From contig JBLXDU010000004.1 in NCBI GenBank assembly GCA_048263775.1, positions 124,001 through 188,000 on the forward strand: a stretch of DNA of 64,000 nt, in the 5' to 3' direction. The stretch is from UBA1479 sp048263775 (lineage in GTDB: Bacteria; Pseudomonadota; Alphaproteobacteria; Rhodospirillales; Casp-alpha2). Below, one piece after another: positions 56,058 through 64,000 of this stretch. Within the stretch, counting starts at the first letter, position 1. Each line of letters opens with the position of its first letter. The notes below the pieces were generated by a model that searched no databases, was not told where the DNA came from, and saw nothing but the letters and a program-made list of their open reading frames with translations. The position numbers were made by a program, and so were the translations under genes.

Positions 56058-56595
56058 AAACCTGCTTACCGGGATCGCTGGGGCCCTAGCCACAGGGGCG
56101 CTCGGCGGTTGTGGCTTCCGGCCGCTTTACGGTCGGTCTGGGGTTAATGCCGATCTAAGCGACACCCTATCCCAAGTCGAGATCGGCCCGGTCCTCAACA
56201 CCACCATGGACGGTCGTGATATTTCCCGCGTCGGCCAGCAACTGCACAACGCACTTCTGGATGGGCTGTCCCCTCGGGGACCACGCGGCGAACAGATCTA
56301 CCGCCTGGACGTCACCTTGAACGAGGGCATTTCCTCCCTCGCCGTGCAAAAAAGCGCCGACGCCACCCGCGCCGATTTGTCCCTGAATAGTTCGTTTTCC
56401 CTGCTTGATCTGCGCACCGGTAAGCATCTTTACACGGGTAACAGCCGAGCCGTTTCCAGCTTCAACATCCTCAATTCTGAATTTGCCACGCTGATGGCCC
56501 AAAAGGGTGCCCGTAACCGTGCTATCCGTCAATTGGGCGACGACATCCGGCTCAAGATCGCGATCTTTCTGAAATCCAACCCCGACACGTGGTGA
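56044..56595 (+). CDS. lptE: LPS-assembly lipoprotein LptE
   Basis: 183 residues. The twin-arginine-looking start MWSRRNLLTG leads into a hydrophobic span and lipobox GALGGC with acylated Cys23, followed by GFRPLYG, the family hallmark. The rest is the LptE fold with conserved SLAVQKSADATRADLSL and SRAVSSFNILNSEFATLMA. It plugs the LptD barrel that inserts LPS in the outer membrane, so it directly serves the polysaccharide made by the genes at the window's left end. Start chosen so that lptE overlaps leuS by 14 bases; longer frames lack the lipobox at the right place. Confidence 0.95.
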   Translation: MWSRRNLLTGIAGALATGALGGCGFRPLYGRSGVNADLSDTLSQVEIGPVLNTTMDGRDISRVGQQLHNALLDGLSPRGPRGEQIYRLDVTLNEGISSLAVQKSADATRADLSLNSSFSLLDLRTGKHLYTGNSRAVSSFNILNSEFATLMAQKGARNRAIRQLGDDIRLKIAIFLKSNPDTW

Positions 56596-56635
56596 TCCCG
56601 GCCCCGGCACGATCCCGGACACCCAAGGTCTCGTC

Positions 56636-57649
56636 ATGAAACTTTCCGGCCGTCAGATCGACAGCTTCCTCGACGATCCAGGGAACGGGGTCGCTGCTGT
56701 GTTGATCTATGGTCCCGACCAGGGCCTGGTACGTGAACGCGCCGACCGTATCATGCGCAGCGTAGCGGGATCGACCGATGATCCCTTCCGTACTGCCTCC
56801 CTCAACGAGCAAGACGTTGCCGACGACGCCGAGCGTCTGGCCGCCGAACGATCCGCCATGGCGTTCGGCGGCGGCCGGCGCGCGGTTCGCGCCGATGGCG
56901 GCGACCGGCTGGCGCCCGCGGTCGAGCGCGCCCTCGCGGCCGAAGGCGATGGGCTGGTGATCATCGTCGCCGGCGACCTCAACCCCCGGGCGAAGCTGCG
57001 CAAGATTTGTGAAACGGCCCCGAACGCCGCCGCCATACCCTGCTACGCCGATGACGCCCGTGCGATGGAACAGGTCATCCGCGACACCCTGTCCTCCGCT
57101 GGCCTGACCATCGGCCGGGAAGCTCAGGCTTATCTTGCCGCCAATCTGGGCAACGACCGACTGATTTCCCGGCGAGAGTTGGAAAAGCTGGTGCTCTACA
57201 TGCAAGGCGCCGGACCGGAAGTGACCTTGGCCGACGCTCAAGCCTGCGTCGGCGACAATGCCGGGCGCGGCACCGAAGCGGTGACCAGGGCATTGGCCAG
57301 CGGCGACGTTGCGGGTTTGCTCAGTGCTTATGACAGCGCCCGTGACCTGGGGGAGACCGCCGTCGGTATGCTGCGCGCAGCCCAGCGCATGTTTCAGCGC
57401 CTCCATCTGGCGGCCGGGGACGTGGCGCGCGGCACCCGCCCCGAACAGGCCGTCGACAACCTGCGCCCACCCGTATTTTTCAAGGAAAAACCGTTATTTA
57501 TCAATGCATTGCGTTCATGGACGCCAAGCCGGCTGGGCATCGCCCTGGATGTCCTGACCGAGGCTGAACGGGCCTGCAAAAGTGGCCTGGGCCCCGATGA
57601 GGTGATCTGTGAGCGGGCCTTCATACGTCTGGCCCGGCTCAGCCGCTAG
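56636..57649 (+). CDS. holA: DNA polymerase III delta subunit
   Basis: 337 residues. It opens the sliding clamp during loading. Family blocks: AAVLIYGPDQGLVRERAD, the arginine-finger region and MAFGGGRRAVR, then LIIVAGDLNPRAKLRKICE and NDRLISRRELEKLVLYMQG. It follows lptE by 40 bases, the usual leuS-lptE-holA order of alphaproteobacteria, and converges on parB. An inverted repeat GAACCCT/AGGGTTC (57654-57679) follows the stop but has no T-tail. Confidence 0.94.
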   Translation: MKLSGRQIDSFLDDPGNGVAAVLIYGPDQGLVRERADRIMRSVAGSTDDPFRTASLNEQDVADDAERLAAERSAMAFGGGRRAVRADGGDRLAPAVERALAAEGDGLVIIVAGDLNPRAKLRKICETAPNAAAIPCYADDARAMEQVIRDTLSSAGLTIGREAQAYLAANLGNDRLISRRELEKLVLYMQGAGPEVTLADAQACVGDNAGRGTEAVTRALASGDVAGLLSAYDSARDLGETAVGMLRAAQRMFQRLHLAAGDVARGTRPEQAVDNLRPPVFFKEKPLFINALRSWTPSRLGIALDVLTEAERACKSGLGPDEVICERAFIRLARLSR

Positions 57650-57738
57650 GCCGGAACCCTCAAGCGAATCGCAGGGTTCATCACCACCTGATATTTAGCT
57701 TTATCAAGCTGACCCAAAATCGGACCTCAGCCTGTTCT

Positions 57739-58611
57739 CTACTCACCGGCGGCTTGGCCGCTTAGGCGCTGCAACAGACCGTCAAGCTGATCGAGAGATT
57801 TGTAATAGACGGTGACCGAACCCTCCCGGCCCTTGGGCGCGATGGCGACACGCAGGCCGAGCAAATCCGACAAATCCGTCTCCAAGGCCCGGGTGTCCGC
57901 GTCCTTTTCCTTGGGCCCACGCCGCGCGCCACTGCTTTTCGCCGTCGCCGCCCGCTGCACGAGTTGTTCCGTCTGGCGTACGCTAAGGCCCTGCTCAACA
58001 ACCTGGCGGGCCAGAAGCTCGGGTGCCGTCGCCGACAGCAAGGCCCGGGCATGCCCGGCGCTCAGGTCGCCCTTGTCGACCATGGTCTTAACCGCGTCGG
58101 GCAGGCCCAGCAGACGCAGCATATTGGCGACATGGGGGCGGCTTTTGCCGACGGCCTTGGCCAGGGCATCCTGGGTATGGCCGAATTCGTCCATCAGGCG
58201 TTGCAGGCCGACGGCCTCTTCCAGGGGCGACAGGTCCTCGCGCTGAAGGTTTTCGACCAGGGCAACCTCAAGGGTTTCCTTGTTCGACAGCACTTTGACC
58301 AGGACCGGCACCTCGTGGAGTTGCGCCAATTGCGCGGCCCGCCAACGCCGTTCGCCGGCAATGATCTCGTAATCGCCCGGGCGGTCGGGATGTTCACGCA
58401 CCAGGATCGGCTGCAATACGCCAAGCTCGCGGATCGACTGAGCAAGATCCTGCAATTCTTCTTGGTCCATGGTGCGCCGCGGCTGGTAGCGCCCGGGATG
58501 AAGTTTTTCGATGGCGATCTGCTGCGCCCCGGCGGCTGGCGCCGGCGATTTGTCCTCACCCAGAAGGGCCGACAGGCCGCGGCCTAAGTTTCTGCGTTTT
58601 TCCGCCATCAT
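57739..58611 (-). CDS. parB: Chromosome-partitioning protein ParB
   Basis: 290 residues. The N-terminal CTPase domain has GRYQPRR (40-46), the GERRWRA motif (86-92) and VALVENLQREDLSPLEEA; a helix-turn-helix (about 125-170, KAVGKSRPHVANMLRLL) reads parS; the C-terminal dimerisation domain starts about 235. It spreads from parS as a CTP-dependent clamp and helps separate origins. ATG 58611 overlaps the parA stop (ATGA). Its predicted targets, two perfect parS sites, lie within 4 kb. Confidence 0.96.
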   Translation of the reverse strand: MMAEKRRNLGRGLSALLGEDKSPAPAAGAQQIAIEKLHPGRYQPRRTMDQEELQDLAQSIRELGVLQPILVREHPDRPGDYEIIAGERRWRAAQLAQLHEVPVLVKVLSNKETLEVALVENLQREDLSPLEEAVGLQRLMDEFGHTQDALAKAVGKSRPHVANMLRLLGLPDAVKTMVDKGDLSAGHARALLSATAPELLARQVVEQGLSVRQTEQLVQRAATAKSSGARRGPKEKDADTRALETDLSDLLGLRVAIAPKGREGSVTVYYKSLDQLDGLLQRLSGQAAGE

Positions 58612-59501
58612 GATGCCCCCATCGGCTGGCCGCCGCCCTGGCGCGCCAGGGCCTGGCGATGTTGCGTCTGGCGTTCGCGGCTGATGACCTCGCTGGCCAG
58701 GTTGAGATAGGCCCGCGACCCGGCGCAGGCGGTGTCATAGATCAGCACCGGACGGCCGTGGGACGGCGCCTCGGAAATCCGCACGTTGCGGGGGATGACG
58801 GTCTCATAGACCTTGTCGCCAAAATGGTCGCGAACATCCGTTTCGACCATGCCCGACAGGTTGTTGCGTTGATCGAACATGGTCAGGACGATGCCCTGGA
58901 TTTCCAGGTCCGCATTGAAGGCCGCGCGCACACGCTCGATGGTCTGCATCAACTGGCTGACGCCCTCCAACGCGAAGAATTCGCACTGCAGCGGCACCAG
59001 AACCGCCTGCGCGGCAACCAGGGAATTAACGGTCAGCAGGCCAAGCGCCGGCGGACAGTCGATCAGCACGAAATCATAAGCCGGGCCGGCGGCAGACACA
59101 GCCGCTTCCAGGCTCTGCTTCAGGAAATACTCGCGGCCGTCCTCGTCAACCAATTCGACCTCGATCCCCGACAGGTCGATCCCCGAGGGCACGATGTCGA
59201 GATTGGGAATTTCCGTCGCCAGGGTCGCCGCTGCCAGGGGTTCCGCGTGAATCAGCAGATGATAGGAATTCACCGTCCGCTGCGCCCGGGCGATGCCCAG
59301 GCCCGTCGAGGCGTTGCCCTGAGGGTCCAGGTCGATGATCAGGACACGGTTGCCGACGGCGGCCAACGCCGTGCCCAGATTGATGGCGGTCGTCGTCTTG
59401 CCGACCCCGCCCTTCTGGTTGGCAACCGCGATAATACGCGGCAAGGCCGGGATATCCGGCACCGCGGGGCCGTTCAGGCCGTCGTAAAGGGGATCAGCCA
59501 T
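58608..59501 (-). CDS. parA: Chromosome-partitioning ATPase ParA
   Basis: 297 residues from ATG 59501. The deviant Walker A motif KGGVGKTT (30-37), the Walker A' and B regions DLDPQGNASTG and DFVLIDCPPALG are intact. ATP-bound ParA coats the nucleoid and pulls ParB-parS complexes. A TTG at 59513 would add four residues, but the AAGGA ribosome site (59516-59520) lies too close to it; ATG 59501 overlaps the rsmG stop by 8 bases. Confidence 0.97.
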   Translation of the reverse strand: MADPLYDGLNGPAVPDIPALPRIIAVANQKGGVGKTTTAINLGTALAAVGNRVLIIDLDPQGNASTGLGIARAQRTVNSYHLLIHAEPLAAATLATEIPNLDIVPSGIDLSGIEVELVDEDGREYFLKQSLEAAVSAAGPAYDFVLIDCPPALGLLTVNSLVAAQAVLVPLQCEFFALEGVSQLMQTIERVRAAFNADLEIQGIVLTMFDQRNNLSGMVETDVRDHFGDKVYETVIPRNVRISEAPSHGRPVLIYDTACAGSRAYLNLASEVISRERQTQHRQALARQGGGQPMGAS

Positions 59502-60171
59502 GGCGTCGTTCAAGGTCCTTGATCAGGAGAATAACGCCCTCGGAATCACTCGCGCTGGGCATTTTCATTGCGCGCATCTTCCAGGCTTTTTCCGATTCGG
59601 TCAATTCCGCATCGCCGGTCTTTCCTTTTAAAAACAAAAGTTTTCCACCGGTTTTCAACAGGTTGTTCGACATTTCCAACAATTTGGGCAAAGGTGCCAG
59701 GGCCCGCGCGGTGATGACGTCATAGCCTTCCGCCCCGGTTTCTGCCATTTCCTCGATACGCCGGTTCTCGATCCGCGCATGGGTACCCATCAGTCGGTTG
59801 GCCTCGCGCAGGAACGCAGCCTTACGACTGTCGCTTTCGACCAGGTCGAGACAACCGCCCTCCCCCGCGCCAATGTCCAAAGCCGCCAGCACCAGGCCCG
59901 GTAGGCCCGCCCCCGATCCCAGATCGCAGATCCGCATGGGTTCCGCCGGAATCAGGGCCGCCAACTGGCCGCAATCGAGGATATGCCGGTGCCAGATATC
60001 CGCCACCGTGGCCGGGCCGATCAGGTTGATGCGGCGCTGCCATTTGACCAAGGCCGCAACATAGGTCTCCAGACGCGCCCGACGCCCAGCCCCGTCGGCG
60101 CCGTCGAGACCGAGGGTGCGGGTGACGTCCTCAGGCATCTGGGACGCGGGATCGGGGCTCGATTGTTTCAC
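59494..60171 (-). CDS. rsmG: 16S rRNA (guanine-527-N7)-methyltransferase
   Basis: 225 residues from GTG 60171, or 214 from ATG 60138. Class I SAM fold with motif I ICDLGSGAGLPGLVLA (core 84-92) and later IEEMAETGAEGYDVITARALAPLPKLLE. It methylates G527 in the 16S decoding centre. The GTG start lies inside a perfect parS sequence, so its first codon and the preceding bases are also ParB-binding DNA; the upstream in-frame codons read L-F-H before any start. Confidence 0.95.
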   Translation of the reverse strand: MKQSSPDPASQMPEDVTRTLGLDGADGAGRRARLETYVAALVKWQRRINLIGPATVADIWHRHILDCGQLAALIPAEPMRICDLGSGAGLPGLVLAALDIGAGEGGCLDLVESDSRKAAFLREANRLMGTHARIENRRIEEMAETGAEGYDVITARALAPLPKLLEMSNNLLKTGGKLLFLKGKTGDAELTESEKAWKMRAMKMPSASDSEGVILLIKDLERRHG

Positions 60172-60179
60172 GTGAAACA
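60164..60179. promoter_or_regulatory. parS centromere site at the rsmG start
   Basis: TGTTTCACGTGAAACA is a perfect match to the universal 16-base parS, here overlapping the rsmG GTG codon. ParB encoded 1.5 kb away should bind it. Confidence 0.95.
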
Positions 60180-60223
60180 GTCTCTGTTCGGTTGGGGCCC
60201 ATTCGGCCGATCGGATGGTTAGG

Positions 60224-62110
60224 TCAGGCGCTGAGACGGGCGTCCCGGCGTTTTACATGGGCAAGCAGGATCGTCAGCGCCGCCGGGGTCACGCCGGGCA
60301 CACGCGCCGCCGCGCCCAGGGTTGCCGGGCGGGCCTGCTTGAGCTTCTCCCGGACCTCGTTGGACAGGCCGGAGATGGCGTCATAATCCAGCGCGCCCGG
60401 CAGGGTCAGTCCCTCGTCGCGGCGGAAAGTGCGGATGTCGGCATCCTGGCGCATCAAGTACTGGCTGTAGCCCGCCTCGATGGTCAACTGGTCGAGGATT
60501 TCCGGGCGGAGTTCGGCAACCTCCGGCCAATGAGCCACGATTGTCTCCGCCGTTACCTCCGGATAGGACAAGAGTGTCCAGGCGCTGCGCCGGGCGCCGT
60601 CCTGGTTGACCGCGAAGCCGGCCTTGGCCAGCGTATTGGGGCTGGCCTCCAGGCGCTCCAACAAGCGGCGTCCCAGGGTCAGGGCCGTCTGCTTGCGGGC
60701 AAAGGCGCGCGCCCGGCCAGCATCCACGCAGCCGATACCCATGCCGAGCGGGGTCAGCCGCTGATCCGCATTGTCGGCCCGCAACTTCAGACGGTATTCG
60801 GCCCGCGAGGTGAACATGCGGTAGGGCTCACGGGTACCAAGCGTCACCAGATCGTCGATCATCACGCCGATATAGGCGTCGGCGCGGTCGAGCACGAAAT
60901 CCCGGACGGGCCCTGCGCCGCCGCCGGACCCCGCGCGGATCGCCGCGTTGATCCCGGCGATCAGGCCCTGGGCCCCCGCCTCTTCATATCCGGTGGTCCC
61001 GTTGATCTGACCGGCCAGGAACAGGCCCGGCACCCGATGGGTTTCCAGAGTCGGCGTCAACTGCCGCGGATCGACAAAATCATATTCAATGGCGTAGCCC
61101 GGGCGGATCATCTCGGCCTTTTCCAAGCCTGGGATGGTTTTCAGCATTGCCAGCTGCACGTCTTTCGGCAGCGAGGTTGAAATGCCGTTCGGGTAGACCG
61201 TGGGATCATCCAGGCCCTCGGGCTCGAGGAAGATCTGGTGGCGTTCGCGATCAGCAAAGCGCACGACCTTGTCCTCGATGGACGGGCAATAGCGCGGGCC
61301 TTTGCTTTCGATCTGTCCCGAATACATGGGCGACCGGTGGATGTTGTCACGGATCAGGGCATGGGTCGCCGGGGTCGTTTCCGTGATGCCGCAGGCGATC
61401 TGCGGCGTGGTGATGGCCTCCGTCAGATAGGAAAAGGGCACCGGTGGCGTATCGCCCAACTGTTCGTCCAAACCCGCCCAGTCAATGGTGCGCCCGTCCA
61501 AACGTGCCGGCGTGCCGGTCTTCAGGCGGCCGAGGTCGAAGCCCAGGCGCCGGAAGGTATAGCTGAGTCCGATCGCCGGCTTGTCCCCTACCCGCCCGGC
61601 GGGAATGCGGGTTTCGCCGATGTGGATCAGGCCACGCAGAAAGGTGCCCGTGGTGATGACCACGGCGGCGGCGGCGAATTCCCGCCCGTCCTCGGCGCGC
61701 ACCCCGGTCAGGCCACCGTCGGCGGCGAACATCAGGTCGTCGGCCCCGGCCTCGATAATCGTCAGGTTCTCGGTTTCCGCCAGGATGTCCTGCACGGCCA
61801 GGCGGTACAATTTGCGGTCGGCCTGCGCCCGGGGGCCCCAGACCGCCGGGCCCTTGGACTTGTTGAGCATACGGAACTGAATGCCGCCGCGGTCGATGGC
61901 CCGCCCCATGACGCCGTCAAGGGCATCGATCTCGCGCACCAACTGGCCCTTGGCCAGACCCCCGATCGCCGGATTGCAGGACATTTCGCCGATTGTCGCG
62001 GCCTTATGGGTCAGCAACAGCGTCGCGGCCCCCTGGCGCGCCGCCGCCGCGGCCGCCTCGGTTCCGGCGTGCCCACCGCCCACCACAATGACGTCGAAAG
62101 TCCGGTCCAT
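60224..62110 (-). CDS. mnmG: tRNA uridine-5-carboxymethylaminomethyl modification enzyme, FAD subunit
   Basis: 628 residues. FAD motif VGGGHAGTEAA (10-20), SCNPAIGGLAKGQLVREIDALDG block, RGIQFRMLNKSKGPAVWGPRAQAD, CPSIEDKV, and QINGTTGYEEAGAQGL and TSRAEYRLKLRADNADQRL are all present. With MnmE it makes cmnm5U34 in tRNAs for split-box codons. ATG 62110 is preferred over the open frame to 62209, whose leader lacks the family pattern. Confidence 0.97.
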   Translation of the reverse strand: MDRTFDVIVVGGGHAGTEAAAAAARQGAATLLLTHKAATIGEMSCNPAIGGLAKGQLVREIDALDGVMGRAIDRGGIQFRMLNKSKGPAVWGPRAQADRKLYRLAVQDILAETENLTIIEAGADDLMFAADGGLTGVRAEDGREFAAAAVVITTGTFLRGLIHIGETRIPAGRVGDKPAIGLSYTFRRLGFDLGRLKTGTPARLDGRTIDWAGLDEQLGDTPPVPFSYLTEAITTPQIACGITETTPATHALIRDNIHRSPMYSGQIESKGPRYCPSIEDKVVRFADRERHQIFLEPEGLDDPTVYPNGISTSLPKDVQLAMLKTIPGLEKAEMIRPGYAIEYDFVDPRQLTPTLETHRVPGLFLAGQINGTTGYEEAGAQGLIAGINAAIRAGSGGGAGPVRDFVLDRADAYIGVMIDDLVTLGTREPYRMFTSRAEYRLKLRADNADQRLTPLGMGIGCVDAGRARAFARKQTALTLGRRLLERLEASPNTLAKAGFAVNQDGARRSAWTLLSYPEVTAETIVAHWPEVAELRPEILDQLTIEAGYSQYLMRQDADIRTFRRDEGLTLPGALDYDAISGLSNEVREKLKQARPATLGAAARVPGVTPAALTILLAHVKRRDARLSA

Positions 62111-62514
62111 GGACCGCCTGCCTGACCTGTTCCGGGAAATCCCACTTCCGCCCCGCCGATGGCGCGGAAACACAGGCCGGAATGTAGGAACCCCGCTGAT
62201 CCAAGTCAAATACCTTCGCGGGGCGCCTGAACGGGGCGCAGCGATGCCTTAACACCCAACCCAAGTACAATTTCATCAGGCGAAGGTCGACTTACAGGCA
62301 CTCAAACAAACCCTCGGAGAGCGGAATGTTTCACGTGAAACATTCTGTCGGAGTTGGGGCCTCAGGTGGGTAAAGGAGATGCCTAACACGGGAGTCCGGC
62401 AAAATAGGAAATTCAATTAATGCATTCTGAAAACATTAAGTCAGCTTCGTGGTATAGCTGACTGATCAATTCACACCATATATAGTGGGTAATAAGTTAG
62501 ATATCTTAAGTTGA
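62111..62514. other. mnmG-mnmE intergenic region with parS and AT-rich tract
   Basis: 404 bases. Contains a parS site inside a longer 22-base palindrome, and from about 62400 to 62515 a strongly AT-rich stretch with an 8-base-arm inverted repeat AGTCAGCT / AGCTGACT (62439-62463). In most alphaproteobacteria mnmE and mnmG are closer together. No gene or tRNA seen; no convincing DnaA boxes. Confidence 0.6.
62327..62342. promoter_or_regulatory. Second parS centromere site
   Basis: A perfect 16-base parS, symmetric three bases further on each side so that 62324-62345 is a 22-base palindrome. It lies 2,163 bases from the rsmG site. Confidence 0.95.
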
Positions 62515-63870
62515 TCATTTGCCGATACAGAAGTCAGCGAAGATCACATCGAGCAAATCCTCCACATCAACCCGCCCTGTGATCCGGCCGATCGCCCGCG
62601 CGGCGAGGCGCAGGTCCTCGGCCACCAGCTCCGGCCCCCGGGCCGACCAACCGTCCAGGGCTTGAGCCAGGGCAGCCCCCGCTTCTTCCAAGGCGTGGCG
62701 GTGACGCGCCCGCGTCGGGCCCGGCGCAGACCCCGCTCCGGCCACGGCGAGGCGCCGCACCGCCTCCGTTAAAAGGGTGATGAAGTCATCCACCCCCGCC
62801 CCGGTGCGGGCCGAGAGGACGACCACGGGCGCCCCATCCAGATCCCCCGCATCACCGACCGGCGCCAGGTCCGCCTTGTTGACCAGGACCAGGGCCCGGC
62901 CGTCCGCCGCCAGGGCACGCAGATCGTCCGGTACCTTCGGCCAGTCGGCGCGGTCGAGAACGATCAGTTTAAGGTCCGCCCAATCGGCCCGCGCCGTCGC
63001 CCGGCGCACGCCCTCGCGCTCAACCGCGTCCGTACTGTCGCGCAGGCCCGCCGTATCGGCAACGATGACCGGCACGCCGCCGAGGTCGAGATGCACCTCG
63101 ATCACGTCCCGGGTCGTACCCGCGGTTTCCGACACGATGGCCGCATCCCGCCCGGCCAGCAGGTTCAGCAAGGTCGATTTGCCCGCGTTGGGCCGGCCGA
63201 GCAGGGCCAGATGCACCCCGGAACGGAGCCGCTCCCCCCGCCGTCCGTCGTCCAGATGGGCCGCAATCTCGCCCGCCAGCACCGCCAAAGCATCCCGGGC
63301 GGCGCTGTCGATGTCTTCCGGCAGGTCCTCGTCGGCGAAATCGATCCCGGCCTCGACATGAGCAATGGCGGCGATCAGCCGCGTCCGCCAGCCTTCGTAG
63401 ATCTGTCCAAGCGCCCCTGCCGCCTGATCCAGGGCCTGGCGCCGCTGTTCCGAGGTTTCCGCCGCGACCAGGTCGGCGATGGCTTCCGCCTGGGTCAGGT
63501 CCAGCCTGCCGTTGAGGAAGGCGCGGCGTGTGAACTCCCCGGCCTCCGCCGGGCGGAGGCCCGGTATGCGGCCAAGCGCCGACAACACCCCCTCAACCAC
63601 CGCCGGCCCTCCATGCAGGTGGAACTCCACCACATCTTCACCGGTAAAGCTCCCGGGGCCGGGAAAGCGAAGCGCCAGGGCCTGGTCGAGGGTTTCACCG
63701 CTTGCCGGATCGTGAAGATCGCGCAGGGATGCCTTGCGGGGCGCCGGCATATTCCTGCCCGGCGTCAGCGCCGCCAGGGCATCCTCCGCTCCGGGACCGG
63801 ACAGACGGACGACAGCGACGCCCGCCCGGGCGCCGCCGCTTGCCAATGCGAAAATGGTATGGTCGCTCAC
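62515..63870 (-). CDS. mnmE: tRNA modification GTPase MnmE
   Basis: 451 residues. The N-terminal tetrahydrofolate-binding domain (1-118), a helical domain, and an inserted Ras-like GTPase with G1 GRPNAGKS (225-232), G2 TAGTTRD (249-255), G3 DTAG (272-275) and G4 NKAD. The C-terminal catalytic motif is CIGK, Cys448 to Lys451. It partners MnmG in wobble-uridine modification. It is separated from mnmG by 404 bases. Confidence 0.97.
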   Translation of the reverse strand: MSDHTIFALASGGARAGVAVVRLSGPGAEDALAALTPGRNMPAPRKASLRDLHDPASGETLDQALALRFPGPGSFTGEDVVEFHLHGGPAVVEGVLSALGRIPGLRPAEAGEFTRRAFLNGRLDLTQAEAIADLVAAETSEQRRQALDQAAGALGQIYEGWRTRLIAAIAHVEAGIDFADEDLPEDIDSAARDALAVLAGEIAAHLDDGRRGERLRSGVHLALLGRPNAGKSTLLNLLAGRDAAIVSETAGTTRDVIEVHLDLGGVPVIVADTAGLRDSTDAVEREGVRRATARADWADLKLIVLDRADWPKVPDDLRALAADGRALVLVNKADLAPVGDAGDLDGAPVVVLSARTGAGVDDFITLLTEAVRRLAVAGAGSAPGPTRARHRHALEEAGAALAQALDGWSARGPELVAEDLRLAARAIGRITGRVDVEDLLDVIFADFCIGK

Positions 63871-63901
63871 CGGCCCCCCTCGGCTGCTCGGCCGGGGTCC
63901 C

Positions 63902-64000
63902 CTACTTGGCTTTTTCCGGATCGTCCCCGGGGCGCAGCATCAAATCCGGCACCCGGCCGCCGTCCCGCACATGGGCCTCCAAAACCCGATCCACGTCTTC
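63902..64000 (-). CDS. 3' end of a gene running off the window, unknown product
   Basis: On the minus strand the last 32 codons before TAG read EDVDRVLEAHVRDGG, then RVPDLMLRPGDDPEKAK, an acidic tail with mnmE 31 bases downstream. The sequence is too short to name; it is not the C terminus of Rho, which sits at this position in some relatives. Confidence 0.55.
   Translation of the reverse strand, partial: EDVDRVLEAHVRDGGRVPDLMLRPGDDPEKAK

Noticed and set aside
57654..57679. Terminator after holA
   Set aside because: The GAACCCT/AGGGTTC repeat has a long loop and no T-rich tail on either side.
62210..62514. Replication origin
   Set aside because: AT-rich and near parS, but no TTATCCACA-like DnaA boxes were seen, so I list it only as a region to test.

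Overview
The window is GC-rich chromosomal DNA from an alphaproteobacterium, most likely a member of the Rhodospirillales or a close relative. The clues are gene content and order: mnmE-mnmG-rsmG-parA-parB beside holA-lptE-leuS, a 1,621-residue NAD-dependent glutamate dehydrogenase, a glnK-amtB pair, ftsK-lolA-xth, a DUF3576 lipoprotein and two perfect parS sites. The parABS end normally lies near the replication origin. I see no prophage, insertion sequence or CRISPR array.

Layout. (1) 1-12287: a surface-polysaccharide cluster. It holds a sugar aminotransferase (cut by the window edge), a UDP-GlcNAc 2-epimerase-type enzyme, glycosyltransferases, a Wzx-like flippase, a Wzy-like polymerase, a TviB/WbpA-type UDP-GlcNAc 6-dehydrogenase, a WbpL-type initiating transferase and a WbpM-type 4,6-dehydratase. 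The set resembles the Wzx/Wzy O-antigen logic of Pseudomonas B-band LPS. purH follows with a 4-base overlap and a clear terminator. (2) 13978-19581: a GmhA-like SIS protein and the large glutamate dehydrogenase. (3) 19859-26972: a second envelope-glycan block with a GT-C-like membrane protein, a polyprenyl-phosphate GT2, an AsnB-type amidotransferase, an LPG-synthase-TM-like membrane protein, a sulfotransferase and a methyltransferase. (4) 27151-29806: tRNA-Gly(GCC), CnoX-like thioredoxin/TPR protein, Lon-substrate-domain protein, Trm112-like protein and a DUF971 protein. (5) 29822-37549: a TetR regulator divergent from a homocysteine-methyltransferase-like gene across a 17-base palindrome, an unusual SdhA/SdhB-like soluble pair, a secreted unknown, a 2OG-Fe(II) oxygenase and a UbiH-family hydroxylase. 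(6) 37898-45267: glnK-amtB, a DapC-like aminotransferase, ftsK, lolA and xth. (7) 45439-49096: histidine kinase (probable CTG start), PAS protein, OmpR-type regulator and ribA. (8) 49415-53356: a novel repeat protein, an L,D-transpeptidase-fold protein, a YggS-family PLP protein, a ThiE-like protein and a DUF3576 lipoprotein. (9) 53493-64000: leuS-lptE-holA facing parB-parA-rsmG-mnmG-mnmE, with parS sites at the rsmG start and between mnmG and mnmE.

How they fit together. Regions 1 and 3 together can make, export and decorate an envelope polysaccharide. glnK-amtB and the NAD-glutamate dehydrogenase link to nitrogen and glutamate metabolism. The right end is core chromosome-segregation, tRNA-modification and LPS-assembly housekeeping. 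The least explained items are the repeat protein at 49415-50773, the SdhA/B-like pair at 31650-34362, and the AsnB/sulfotransferase glycan block. All functions are read from motifs and family knowledge; no database search was run.
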